From: Stictocephala bisonia
Taxonomy: Eukaryota; Arthropoda; Insecta; Hemiptera; Membracidae
Direction: 5' to 3'
Length of the DNA stretch: 64,000 nucleotides
Assembly (NCBI GenBank): GCA_035578905.1
Contig: JAQJVL010000153.1
Location: 1,535,498 to 1,599,497 of the forward strand
Positions within the stretch are counted from its first letter, which is position 1. Each line of letters starts with the position of its first letter. A program made the position numbers and the translations under genes. The notes below the pieces were generated by a model. That model worked only from the letters and a program-made list of their open reading frames with translations, was not told the origin of the DNA and did not search any database. Below are positions 11,528 to 22,439 of this stretch, in pieces.

Positions 11528-11627
11528 NNNNNNNNNNNNNNNNNNNNNNNNNNNNNNNNNNNNNNNNNNNNNNNNNNNNNNNNNNNNNNNNNNNNNNNNN
11601 NNNNNNNNNNNNNNNNNNNNNNNNNNN
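11528..11627. other. Assembly gap (100 N)
   Basis: Exactly 100 N, the conventional placeholder for a scaffold gap of unknown length. Features that touch it, such as the repeat C right end, are therefore uncertain. Confidence 0.99.
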
Positions 11628-11639
11628 TCACTTTGGCAG

Positions 11640-11765
11640 CCATACCTCAATAAAGCCATTTTATTATAATTCTTTTTCGTAACACATTTATTACTTACAT
11701 GATACTAGCAATTTTATTCAAAAATGTTTCAAAAATAATTTTCGATCAAACACCCTTAAGGCTGT
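11640..11765 (+). repeat. Short dispersed repeat, also at 62435-62552
   Basis: Both copies contain CGTAACACATTTATTACTTA, then GATACTA.CA, and AAAAATAATTTT, ending ACACCCTTAAG. They are in the same orientation. No coding content is seen. Confidence 0.6.
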
Positions 11766-12349
11766 TTGGTCAAAAACATTTTTGAATTTTTTCAATTGTT
11801 ATGTCTTTATATCAGCTATGTCTCCCAAGTAATTCTTTCATTAAAATTATGTTTATAATTATAAAAACATCACCTCAAATATGTGAATTTGGGCTTTCTT
11901 GGTACATGCCTAATTAAGAAACTATTTTCCCTATAATTCCCAAATTTTAAAAACGACTCTCACAAGACTGTAACATTATGTAGTTTTACTAAAAATTAGC
12001 CAATTTGATTATAAATGATTAATGTTACATGTTTGTTTTTATTTGATTACAGCGAGAAATACAAGGTCGTGTTTGGCATCTTATGCTTTTTAATATCACC
12101 TAATTTACAAAATTGATTAACTTAATATACTCAACTGGGGCATGTACTTTTACCAACATGTTATGTTACAATCCAATCGCTACACACCCGCACAAACAGG
12201 ATCGTGCTTCAAAGACTTCCTGTAATTATTTAGACAGGGAGGGGTCGAATGTCTGTGTGTGAGTGAGTTGCGTTAGACGTACAGCCAGCGCTGCGAGCAG
12301 TATTCAGCTGTCCCTAATGCCAGATGAACCACCTTAAATAGGAAACTTA

Positions 12350-12775
12350 AGTATTTTCATCTTGATAAAGTACTCTTAAGGGGTAGAAACCACCCTTGAC
12401 AGATTGTTTCATAACAATAACATCGGGTTGATTTTAGTAAATTATTAATAGGTGTTTTGTGAATGTTTTGTGAATGTGTTGTTCTCTTCATTATCCTATT
12501 GAAGAGAAGAGTTTAATCTTCAGCTGTTAGAAAAAAACAAATGAAATTAAAACATTTTAAATAGGCTAAGTAATACAATTCGGTATTTACACTAATAAAT
12601 AGGTAGCAACACAAGTAATAATTTATGATCAGATACTGTAAATCAATTTAATATTGTGATTTTACATTATACAGTTAATCTACAGTTATTTGTAGACAAA
12701 AGCCACATGACAAGGCTGAGGTGTATTGAGCACAGTGAGTGTCGGCGTTGGCACATGCTGTGTCCCCTAGTATAC
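12350..12775 (-). repeat. Dispersed repeat D, copy 2 (inverted relative to copy 1)
   Basis: The reverse complement aligns with 570-965 over GGGGACA, GTAGATTA.CTGTATAA.GT, TTTACAGTAT and TTGCTACCTATTTATTAGT. It sits 12 kb away in the same gene, in inverted orientation. Confidence 0.55.
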
Positions 12776-13378
12776 ATATAGGTGTAAAAACAAGTTCTTT
12801 ATAATTTTTATACTGGCTGATAGAAGGGGCCTCACCTGAGAGAAATAGCACTTGCCCATTACAACATGAATGTATTGAAAATGATGAGTCAGCCCCAGTA
12901 TTTTTAAATTCTAGCAATTTCATTACTCTATGGCTTCAATTATGAATTTTTAACTAATCCTTTGACAAAAATGTTTTTCCTGTTAAAAACAATTGTTGGA
13001 TTATAAAATTGTTGGCCCCAAAAATATTAAACGAATCTTAAAATTATAATATAAACTACTAAAATTTATAAACTTTTTTAGCTAATTACAAACCTAAAAT
13101 ATACAAACTTAAAATAAACTTAAAATATAGCATGTAAATAAATACACGTGAATTACTTGCTACAGTAGTGAAAATATAGCTAAAAAATAATCAGACAGTA
13201 AGTTTGTTGTTGACCTATATCTCTAAATACCTAAAATTAAAATAATAATATGTAACAAATTTTTTTTTTCATTTAAAAGAGTAGCCATTCAATTTGGCAT
13301 TTAGTTTACATTGTTCTTATGAATGTAGTTGATTTTGTTTATGTTCATTATTTAATGGTGTTTGTAGGTAAATCTATA
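12776..13378. other. No gene recognised
   Basis: AT-rich intronic sequence. I see no coding region or structured repeat. Confidence 0.5.
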
Positions 13379-13380
13379 TA

Positions 13381-14296
13381 CAGTGTCACAAAAAAAAGGT
13401 GTCCAGCCTGTTTAGTTTCTAATTCTACACCCAATTAAGAGCAAACAATGAAGTATGAAGTTTATTCAAATTCAACTCCATTTAGTGTCTTTTATGAAAA
13501 AATTATTATGTGAAGAATTATTAACATTTAGAACACTTCTTTACAATAACATGAATAAACAGCACAAAAATAGCCACAGAACAATCGTAAACTATTTAAA
13601 AATTGTGGCCATTCAAAGATTCTAACTCCAATGTCATGTATACCTTAAGGTTTATCAATATTGTAGTAACAATATGTTGTAGATACAAATCTATTGATAC
13701 CTTAACTTTTATTGTACATCTATTATTAGTGGAATTGTAGTGAAAGATGTATTTCACTCTGGATGGTGTTCACGGACTTGAACTATACAATATACAATAA
13801 TAAAAATGTTTGGCAAGTTCACTAGAGTACATGCACTATGGTGCTCAATGTCATTCTAGCTATGATGTTTGCCAGTTCTTGAATCTCATTTTCAAGAACA
13901 GCAGATTGGACAAGAAGTCCTCTAGCATGGCCTTACATAACTTACAGAAGCCAGGTAACCCAAACCCGCTCAGCCTCCCATAAAAGTTAAGTGGTATTGA
14001 CTCTCCAAAACATACAGTAGTATTGACCCACCCATCCTCCATCCCCAGATCTAAACCCACAACTTTTACTTGTGTGGACATTTAAAAAGCACCAACGGGC
14101 ATGCTTTACACTGACATTGAGGAAGATCTTACGGTGAAAGATAATTGATGGATTCCAAAAATTAAGAGGGATCCCAGGAATTTTTAAAAGAATGAGACAC
14201 CAACTAAATATGAGTGTAGTTGGAAATGAGGCAATGGAGTGTACTACTACTCTGAAGAATGGAGTATTAGAATTATTGGATTTTTTTTGTACTGTG
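13381..14296 (+). mobile_element. Tc1/mariner-like (DDE) element relic
   Basis: Flanked by TA on both sides, with left end CAGTGTCACAAAAAAAAGG and right end (reverse complement) CACAGTACAAAAAAAA. On the plus strand near 14030-14100 a broken frame reads PSPDLNPQLLLVWTFKKHQR, equivalent to the (R/P)SPDL.PLDFFLWG.LK block around the third catalytic residue of mariner-related transposases widespread in insects, and the following DIEEDLTVK-type segment fits too. Stops and frameshifts show it is defunct. About 0.92 kb, shorter than an autonomous element. Confidence 0.55.
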
Positions 14297-14365
14297 TAGT
14301 AATGTTATTTTAAAGAAGTGTATAAAATGTCAAATCAGTTGATTAAAATTTATTTAATCAGTTTA

Positions 14366-14460
14366 TGTAAATTTAATCAGTTGATTAAATTTACACAAAA
14401 AAAATAAAAAAAATGTACAGATTTTATGTAAATTTAATCAGTTGATTAAATTTACATAAA
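14366..14460. repeat. Pair of near-palindromic AT hairpins
   Basis: TGTAAATTTAATCAGTTGATTAAATTTACA-type near-palindromes occur at 14366-14395 and 14424-14460, with a third half copy (TTTATTTAATCAGTTTATG) just before. Each is self-complementary apart from the central bases and could extrude a cruciform. They may be the ends of a small MITE. Confidence 0.5.
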
Positions 14461-15240
14461 AGACAAACTGACATAAAACAGAACGAAATTCAGAAATTTT
14501 GTATCCTACATGTTTGCTCTGAATTAGGTGTAGAATCCGAAAATGAACAGCCAGGATACCTTTTTTGTGATATCCTGTAAAAGCCCTGAGAATTACTTTT
14601 ACTATTATTATTTCATGATAAATTATAAAACTAAACAAAAATATTTTTAACTGTGATTATTTTTATAATTTGTTCTAAGTAAACATACTTTTTAGCATAT
14701 TAGTGTATATAACTGTTTGTCACTACAAGCATAATACACATTGATAAAAATTTGATAGTTAATTAATTTAATTTTTAAGTGAAACACTGCAAATTTGCTA
14801 ATTTTGCTCCTCAGATCCTAAGAGATATTCTGTTTCAGAAGGCGGATTTTTTAGACATACCTGTTAAATATCTCCTGGGAGTGAAGGAGTTAAAATAATA
14901 TCATATATTATTATTAACTTAACAATTCATCAATAACATACCAATTTTATTTTACAATGAGGAAAATAGATTTTGAGATAGCTCTTAGTTTGTTAGTTAA
15001 TAATATTGTTGTGTTACAATTATTATACTAACACTATTTTCGTCTCTGGCTCATCAATACCACTGAACATGTATGCGTAGGCAGGTGAGGCAATAATACT
15101 ATATGTACATGGATGGGTACCTCCGCAAATAGAAAATGTTTAGCTTGCTTTAACAATAGTTCTGTGTTTTAACGTAATTCTAAATTATTTATCTTATACT
15201 TAGTTAAGTAATAATTATGACATTTATGTTCTATTTTAAA
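14461..15240. other. No gene recognised
   Basis: AT-rich intronic sequence. Short open frames on the minus strand show no family similarity. Confidence 0.5.
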
Positions 15241-16865
15241 CAGGATGGCTACTCAATCATGTAAAAAAAATCAAACATAATTCAAGGTTTTTTTCCAAGG
15301 GTATCAAACAAAATTGAAGGCGCATTTAAAGAGGAATATATTTCTGAATCAGCGTAATCACTCATTATAGTATACATGAAAAAAGAACACAATTTATAGC
15401 TAGGCATGTCAATAATCTTGTAGGCCATGAATAAATTGAATTATTGCATAAAAAGTAGCCTAGGTTTGAATTAAGTTACTTAAAATTGTTTATATGATTG
15501 ATATGTAGGCTAAAAATCTAGTGATAGGCCTAACTTAATTTAATCCAATTTCTACTTATATGCCTACAGATTATTTGCGATAGGCATAGCTTTAATTAAT
15601 TACTGTTATATCAATAACTCAATGAGTTGAATACATCAAAAAACGGAAAACTTATTTTTTAAAGTATGTGAAAAAAACCAACATTTTAAAAATCGTTAAT
15701 TTTCAACAGTTTTTTTTTTTTCAATTGACATGTTTTTTATGCTGAACACGAATATATAATTGGGTTATCCAATAAAATTATTTTTTCAGCCCGAAAAAAA
15801 CATTTCTTACTGACCTAACCCAATTTATCCTGTCTATTTACTTAACAAAAATTCATAATTTGCATTAATTTATTGTACCTGGCCTCTGTGACAGCCTACT
15901 GCCTGTCACTACGGTTGAAATATGGGTTAGTTCGGTTTTTTGTGGTTAAAAGCCGTTGTATATAATGATTGCGTAATGGCCATTAACCACGATTTTCCGC
16001 GAAAGTAGTTTTTCCGTTATATCTCAAGAAATCATTTTCATAGACCAAAATAGTTTTCAAATTCGTATTCAGTGTAAAAAACACATCATATAAAAATATG
16101 ATTATAATATCATATAAATCAGCGGAAATACATAAAAAATACTAAAATATTTGACATTAAGTTTTTTCAATAAAATACGATTTCTGCAGAACAAAAAGCT
16201 TATCTCGCGAAATTATAGTCAATTATTGGCCATTTCAAGTAGTTTTCAGATTATGTTTGGTGACAAGAAACTGCATAATAACATTGTTGGTTTTAATAAA
16301 TAATAATTCACACAAAACTAAAACATTTTTTTGAAAATTACCATTTTAGAGTTAGTAGGCCTAAATCTTAAAGTAAATAAACTAATTCCTCAACCACAAC
16401 ACAAAACGTTCCACACTTGAAGCAATATCCAATGAACTTATGTCAATCAAGAGGCGACGCTTGACAATGATTGATTTGCATGCTTGAATCGGCAAAATAC
16501 TGTGGGTGAAGCTATCATATTGTCTGCAACAGTTTCATTCAACTGTTTTGACATCAAAACTGTTGATGTTGCAACCGTTTTGTCAAACACTTCCTCCCGT
16601 ATTATTTTGAACTATCGATGTGCCAAGTTGACTCGAGTCTTATTATACGAAGATTTCCAAGGTTTCTCGAAGTTATAGCTTGAGTTTTAACTGGAGCTCT
16701 TCTGAAGGCTGAACCTTGCTTACGTCACTGGATTATCTCGTCTCGCTCGACGAGAAATCCCGATAGTTACAGTGATTCAAGTATATTTCCAGGTTTTTTA
16801 AAGGCGCTGTAAAATTCAAGCATAGTTCCCGGTTTTTCCGAAATTCCTGGCTAGTAGCCACCCTG
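15241..16865. mobile_element. CAGGGTGGC-ended non-autonomous DNA element, copy A
   Basis: Starts CAGGATGGCTACTCAATCAT and ends ..CTAGTAGCCACCCTG, forming imperfect terminal inverted repeats continued by TTCAAGNNNATTCAAGG-type motifs. Flanks TTTAAA / TTTATA suggest a 6-bp target duplication with one mismatch. No transposase frame is seen. It shares nearly its whole length with copy B (35080-37643), which carries extra internal sequence. The superfamily is not assignable by eye. Confidence 0.75.
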
Positions 16866-16939
16866 TTTATATTATTTTTCAAAATCCAAAGGTGTTAGTA
16901 TCAAGAATCAGTAACGATAAATATTGGTATCGAGACATC

Positions 16940-17290
16940 CACCTAGTGAACCTTACCTTACCTCCTTGGCCATTGAAACCCAAGTTGGTTTTTGGCCTCG
17001 CCAACAATGCCTCTTCATTCTGCTCTGTTCTTTGCTGCCTCAGATGCAGTCCCTAATTTGTGAATATCTTTGAGGACCTGTTCCCTCCATCTAAGTCTTG
17101 ACCTGCCAAGAGGTTTCCTACTTTCTGGGTTAGATCGTTCAATATATTTAATAATGTATTTTCTCGCCTCCACACATGTTCAGCCCACCTTATTCTTCTA
17201 CTTTTCACTAATAATACTACATCTGGGTAATGTATATTTCTCTTAATTCTCTGTTCTTTCTTATTCTCCAAACCTCTCCTTCACATACTG
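16940..17290 (-). pseudogene. Non-LTR retrotransposon C-terminal relic
   Basis: The minus-strand frame 17271-17053 reads RRIRWAEHVWRREN, then DLTQKVGNLLAGQDLDGGNR. The R.RW.(E/G)HV.RR block followed by a Gly/Arg-rich W-containing stretch is the typical C-terminal end of LINE ORF2 proteins. It is a fragment with no reverse transcriptase domain next to it. Confidence 0.45.
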
Positions 17291-17418
17291 GACCAAACAC
17301 TTTTCTTAATACTTTCTACTCCAAACACTTTTCTTAATACTTTCTACTACTTGATACTCTCTTTTAATACAATCTACTTAATACTCTCTTTTCTTAATAC
17401 CTAGTGAACCTACCTTAC

Positions 17419-17605
17419 CTTAAATGGATTGTAATCTAAGGCACTCCAGACACAAGATGCAGTGAAACATTCAATAGCTTCCATTTGAAAAGGAGAAACG
17501 GTTGGCCTCACTTCAAAAAGATTGGGATGATTGCACACTTTACGCAATTGCATAAGAACATTGATGACGCTGAGCAAATTGCCTGTTGCCAAGGTCTCCT
17601 TAGTT
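17419..17605 (-). CDS. dom: dom exon j: CNHPNLFE block
   Basis: This exon is 187 nt, with acceptor ...TATGTTGTAG, donor GTAAGG and exit phase 0. It encodes TKETLATGNLLSVINVLMQL, then RKVCNHPNLFEVRPTVSPF and a tail ending ALDYNPFK. The (M/L)SVIN(V/I)LMQLRKVCNHPN block closes the first helicase lobe and precedes the long subfamily-specific insertion. The upstream intron (17606-24085) carries the hAT element. The start lies just inside an inverted repeat with hammerhead-like motifs. Confidence 0.95.
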
Positions 17606-17719
17606 CTACAACATATTGGACATTCTTAGAACTTAGGCTTAAGTGGCCGGTGTCATAACTAGAAAATACATTTTCCGGTTACAACCGCGTCAATATACTA
17701 TCTGCAATATTTACAAGAT

Positions 17720-17764
17720 AACCAAACGTTTCACCCATACTGTGATGTGGCATCTTCAGTGGTT
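17720..17764 (-). ncRNA. Candidate hammerhead ribozyme, left arm
   Basis: On the minus strand: AACCA, then CTGAAGA (core CUGANGA), a 20-nt stem-II region, GAA, a minimal ACGT helix III, T, and TGGTT. Stem I (AACCA/TGGTT) is perfect. Helix III has no loop, as in hammerheads that act as dimers. The stem II pairing (GCC/GG(G/T)) is weak, so activity is doubtful. Confidence 0.45.
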
Positions 17765-18066
17765 TCTCTGAGACTGAGATTGGTGAATGACCTACCAGCT
17801 TTTATAACAGGTTTCTATAAAGAATAAATATAAAAGAAATAATTTTAATAAGAATGATAGTATACGGCTTCCCAAAACATTGGGACCCATTTTTAGTAAA
17901 TTGAAATAAAATGGAAGAGTCGGCCATATTGATTTTCTTCGGCCAATGACCGTAGGTCACGTGGGTTGTGTCTCCGCCCCCTCTTCAGCATACCTGCCAA
18001 ACCAGTCCCCACCCCACCACCTCTTATAAAAGCTGGTAGGTCATTCGCCGATCTCAGTCTCAGAGA

Positions 18067-18111
18067 AACCACTGAGGATACCACATCACAATATGGGCGA
18101 AACGTCTGGTT
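18067..18111 (+). ncRNA. Candidate hammerhead ribozyme, right arm
   Basis: On the plus strand: AACCA (18067-18071), CTGAGGA (18072-18078), stem-II region, GAA (18099-18101), AC/GT minimal helix III, C at 18106 as the expected cleavage base, and TGGTT (18107-18111). Stem I is perfectly complementary. The stem II region pairs poorly in this copy, so it may have decayed. Confidence 0.48.
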
Positions 18112-20014
18112 ATCTTGTAAATATTGTAGATAGGACCTTGACGCAGTTGTCACCAGAAAATGTATATTTTATATTGGACATTGATTTACTTACCATTTAG
18201 CATACTTACTTAACATTTAGCATACTATTCACAAAACAAACAAAATATTTCCACATTGAAAATTAACACACTGGGTGCTGGCTGCATTGATCACTAGCAC
18301 AAATGCACTGAGTAATTGTAATATTTAGATTGTAAAATGCCTTTTCTGTTTCCTTGTATTTTGTATTCAGGATTATTAACACAATATAGGCTAAAATTAA
18401 TGTCATAGACCATTTCCAGGGTACTAAAATAAATTATAGAGTATATTTTATTTTCTTATAATACGGAATTAACAAAATTCAGTGGCAAAAAAATTATTGG
18501 AAGCAAAAACGACCATCTTCAGCTATTTTTAACAGTGGGAGGAAATCTCCCACGCGCCTAAGGAGTCATTTAAATTTAAGTCATTTAAGTCATGTTGTAT
18601 TGCAGTGGTTCCCAACCGGTGGGCCGGGGCCCACTTGTGGGCCGCGGGCCGCTTGCTACTGGGCCGTGGTGAAACTTAAAATTATATTAAATTCGTGGAA
18701 ATTAAGTACGGTATTGGCAAATAGGTCGTCGCGGATAAAATATTAATTTAGGAATTGTCTTCGATCGTGCTTGGCCTGGCGGAGTGTGTGTTGTTGTAAA
18801 ACATTGTCGACTAGGTCTCTCTCCTCCCTCCTACCCTTACTACGGTCAAAACACTCAAAACCGGTTCTCTGCAGTCTGCACTCAGTGCAGTGGTTGTCAC
18901 CTTGTCACGTTCAGTTCAGTTGTGGTAGTAGTGTTGTGTTGGCATTTGGATTAATAATAATGCGGAAGTAAAATTTTTAGTGGCAGTGGTTTTATTTACG
19001 TGTCGAATTTTACTGTGTCTGCTGTAAGATATGTGCATCTTACAAGTCAATATGGATGCTTGGTTTCGGACGGGATCTTGCCGTAAGATAAATGTGTCAA
19101 ATGATGAACCTTCCTCATCCACTTCTACAACTAGTGAGGCAGTAAGTAAGCCAAGTTCGAGTAGTACCCCAATGGCCAAGAAAGGTAAAACTTATAGTCG
19201 AAAATATAATCTTGATTTTTTGAAATTCGGATTTGTGTGTTCTGGTAATGAAGAAGAGCCTTTGCCTCAGTGTGTAATTTGTTTTGAAATGCTATCCAAC
19301 GAATGTATGAAAGTCTCAAAACTTGAAAGGCATCTATCAACTAAACATCCAGAATGTGTAGGAAAGTCTCTCCAATATTTTCAAATAAAGAAAAGAAATT
19401 TATCGATGACTAAATCTACCATGGAAAAATCTTCCAAACAAAACAAAATAACTACCAGAGTTTCATAAGAACTATCTTTGTTAATTGCAAAGAAGGGATC
19501 AGCTCACACAGTGGGGGAACACCTAATTATACCTGCAGCAAAAATAATAAGTAATGCTTTGTTTGATGAGAAAAGTACCGAAAAAATCAATGAAATTCCA
19601 TTATCCAATACTAATGTCAAAAGACGAATTGATGAAATGTCACAGAGTGTAAAGGAATCTGTCATTAACGTTTTGAAACAAAGTGAATATTTTTCTCTGC
19701 AACTTGATGAAAGTACAGACGTAGCTGGTCAGGTAAATTTATTACCTTTTGTTCGTTTTGAACTCAATGGAAATATTGAAGAAGAAATGTTGTTTTGCAA
19801 TAGCTTACCGTCAAAAGCCACTGCTGAGGAAATTTACAAGTCGCTTGACAATTTTATCACAGAAAATCAATTAGATTGGTCAAAGTGTATAGGTTTGACA
19901 ACTGACGGAGCAAGAGCTATGTCTGGAGTTCATACTGGTTTGATTGCCAAAGTTAGATCAGTAGCTCCCTTTATCAAATGGACACATTGCAGCATTCATA
20001 GAGAAGCTCTTGCA

Positions 20015-21720
20015 GGCCCATCCCTAGGCCATCCTTCCACCCTAGGCCCATCCCTCCAGCAATTCAAAATCATCACCAAATCGGAGTTAGAATCACTTTT
20101 CAAAACCATGCCCCCCAAAAACTCGGCGGGTTTGGATTCTATATCAAACAAAATCCTCAAACACTGCAAAAATGAGATTATTGACCCCTTCTTACATATC
20201 ATAAACACATCAATTAAACAAGGGACTGTTCCCAAACAAATGAAACAAGCCATAGTTTATCCTAAGCATAAAAAAGGCGACATTAACTGCATTGAAAACT
20301 ACCGACCCATCTCTATACTACCAACCTTATCTAAATACCTGGAAAAAATAATTAACAGACAACTTACAAACTTTTTAGAAAGCTCCAACACAATCTCAAA
20401 TAATCAACACGGCTTTAGAGAAGGAAAAAGCATCAATACAGCCCTCACCCAACTATGCGAAACCATAACCAATATGTGGGAAAATAAACATCAAGCCTCA
20501 GGCCTATTTATCGACCTTCGTAAAGCCTTCGACAGCCTTGACAGAACAACACTAATTAAAAAACTTAAAACTCTAAATATTAAAAACAAAGCACTTTCAT
20601 GGCTTACCAGCTACCTAACGGACAGATATCAACTCATCGAAATTGAACAACTTTCCCAAAACATCGTAATAAAAACCAGGTCAAAATTAAAACAAACAAC
20701 ATCAGGAATACCCCAAGGATCAGTGTTAGGACCCCTACTCTTATTAATATATATCAACTCCTTCCCAGAACTCCTACCAGGGAGTAGCACATGTATAATG
20801 TTTGCCGACGATACCACTATTCTAAGACCCCTGCAAAAGACTTTACCTGAAAACACTCAAATAAATGAACTACTGGATCAAGCTACAATTGGCTTTAATC
20901 AACTAAAACTTAACATCAATAAATCAAAGACAATTCACATTAATTTCTCCACCAAACCCCAAAATATACAAGAAATACCCAAAGACAACGAAATCATCAC
21001 CGCAAGATCAACCAAATTCCTCGGCATAACACTAGACGAAAACCTAAAATGGGAACCACACATAATTAAATTAGAAAAAACGCTAGCCTCTACTACTTTC
21101 GCCCTTCGCAGACTCCGAGAAATCACAAATAAAGACACAGCACTAATAGCATACCATGCTCTTTTTGCATCACATCTCCGATTTGGAATAATCGCCTGGG
21201 GAGGAGCAAATGAATACCTAATAACATCAATAATGAAACAACAGAAGAACGCAATCAGGGCCATAGAACAACCCAATACCTTGAACACTGCAAAAACCTT
21301 TTCATCCAAAATAAAATTCTAACCGTAATATCATTATACATCCTAGAACTAATCAAACTCATAAAAAACAATCCCCCAACACTTAGATCAGAATGCCACA
21401 AATACAATATTAGAGTAAAGACCAATTTTAACTCAGAGCATCACAGACTAACAAAATCAAGTAAAAACCCTAAAGCTATGGCTATACAAATCTTCAATCT
21501 ACTACCACAAAATTTAAAACTACAACTCCATAACAAAAACTTTCTTACAACATTAAAAAATTATCTAATTGATAGGCCATATTACAAATTAACAGAATTC
21601 TTTGATGAGCATAAATAGGGCCAAAGCTCACTCAACACTCAACACTACAACTCTGACGATTCCCTGGTCTTGACGACTACGGAGAAGACATCGATGGTAA
21701 ATGGTAAATGGTAAATGGCA
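20015..21720 (+). mobile_element. LINE nested inside the hAT transposase gene
   Basis: Inserted exactly between the GCA and GTG codons of the hAT gene, with GCA on both sides as a short target duplication (up to 3-4 bp). The 5' end is truncated within ORF2. Motifs: KNSAGLDSISNKILK, ENYRPISILPTLSK, GFREGKSI, LFIDLRKAFDSLDR, TSGIPQGSVLGPLL, MFADDTTI and FLGITLDENLKWEPHI. A one-base loss near 21281-21290 shifts the frame, and the C-terminus continues to a stop at 21618. It ends in three ATGGTAA repeats (21694-21714) rather than poly(A). The frame into the hAT gene upstream is fortuitously open. Clade: CR1/Jockey-like by motif order. Confidence 0.92.
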
Positions 21721-22283
21721 GTGAAAGGTTTGGGTGAGAGTCTGACAAAAACTCTTGACGATGCAGTAAAAATCGTTAATTTTATCAAATCAAGGCCAAA
21801 AAACTCGAGACTTTTCGGTATTTTATGTGATGAAATGGGCAGTGAACACAAACAGCTTTTACTTCACTGTGAAGTTCGGTGGCTATCCAGAGGTAAAGTG
21901 CTATCAAGATTATTTGAACTCCGTGATGAACTCAGGACTCTCCTCATGGAGGACGAATATGATGGAAAACATGCAAGTTCTTTCTTAGAATGCGTGACCA
22001 ATGAAAACTGGCTGAAGCGGTTGGCGTATTTGGCAGATATTTTTAGTGCCCTCAACACTCTTAATTTAACACTTCAGGGCAAGGATACTCATATGTTTCT
22101 TGTACAAGACCAGATAGAAGCTATGATAGTAAAACTTCGACGATGGGCTCAAAAAGTGGAAAACAATGCTTTCGATGCATTTCCTGTACTACACGATGTC
22201 CTTGAAACAAACGAAGTCAAAATTGATGAACCAACAGCAGCAACCATAAAAGATCACCTCTCATCTCTGGCATTTAATCTCAG

Positions 22284-22439
22284 GTAATTTGAAATTTAAT
22301 TTCACACTATAAATGTATCAAAATTTTTATTTCAAATTCGTATATTATGCTTTGTGTCTTTGTACTTTTTATTTTGATCTGAGAAACTATAATTAAGAAA
22401 CTGTAACTAAGAAACTAAGTCTTTTCATCTTTTTTGTAG
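22284..22439 (+). other. Spliceosomal intron of the hAT transposase gene
   Basis: A 156-bp AT-rich GT-AG intron (donor AG|GTAATT, acceptor TTTTTTGTAG|G). Splicing restores phase precisely across an Arg codon between the FNL and RYFPKIDYE segments. Confidence 0.85.

Larger units (their letters stand above)
17656..18178. mobile_element. Penelope-like or retrozyme-like long inverted repeat with hammerhead-like motifs
   Basis: Arms of about 150-165 bp (17667-17813 and 18005-18172) are inverted copies, sharing GTTTCTCTGAGACTGAGAT, GACCTACCAGCTTTTATAA and ATTTACAAGATAACCA. The 190-bp centre contains an open minus-strand frame with no similarity seen. Inverted or tandem terminal repeats carrying hammerhead ribozymes are established for Penelope-like elements; the assignment here is inferred from arm structure and the two core motifs, since no reverse transcriptase or GIY-YIG domain is present. 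Confidence 0.55.

Noticed and set aside
12675..12923. 82-codon minus-strand frame
   Set aside because: It lies over dispersed repeat D; no homologous protein motif.
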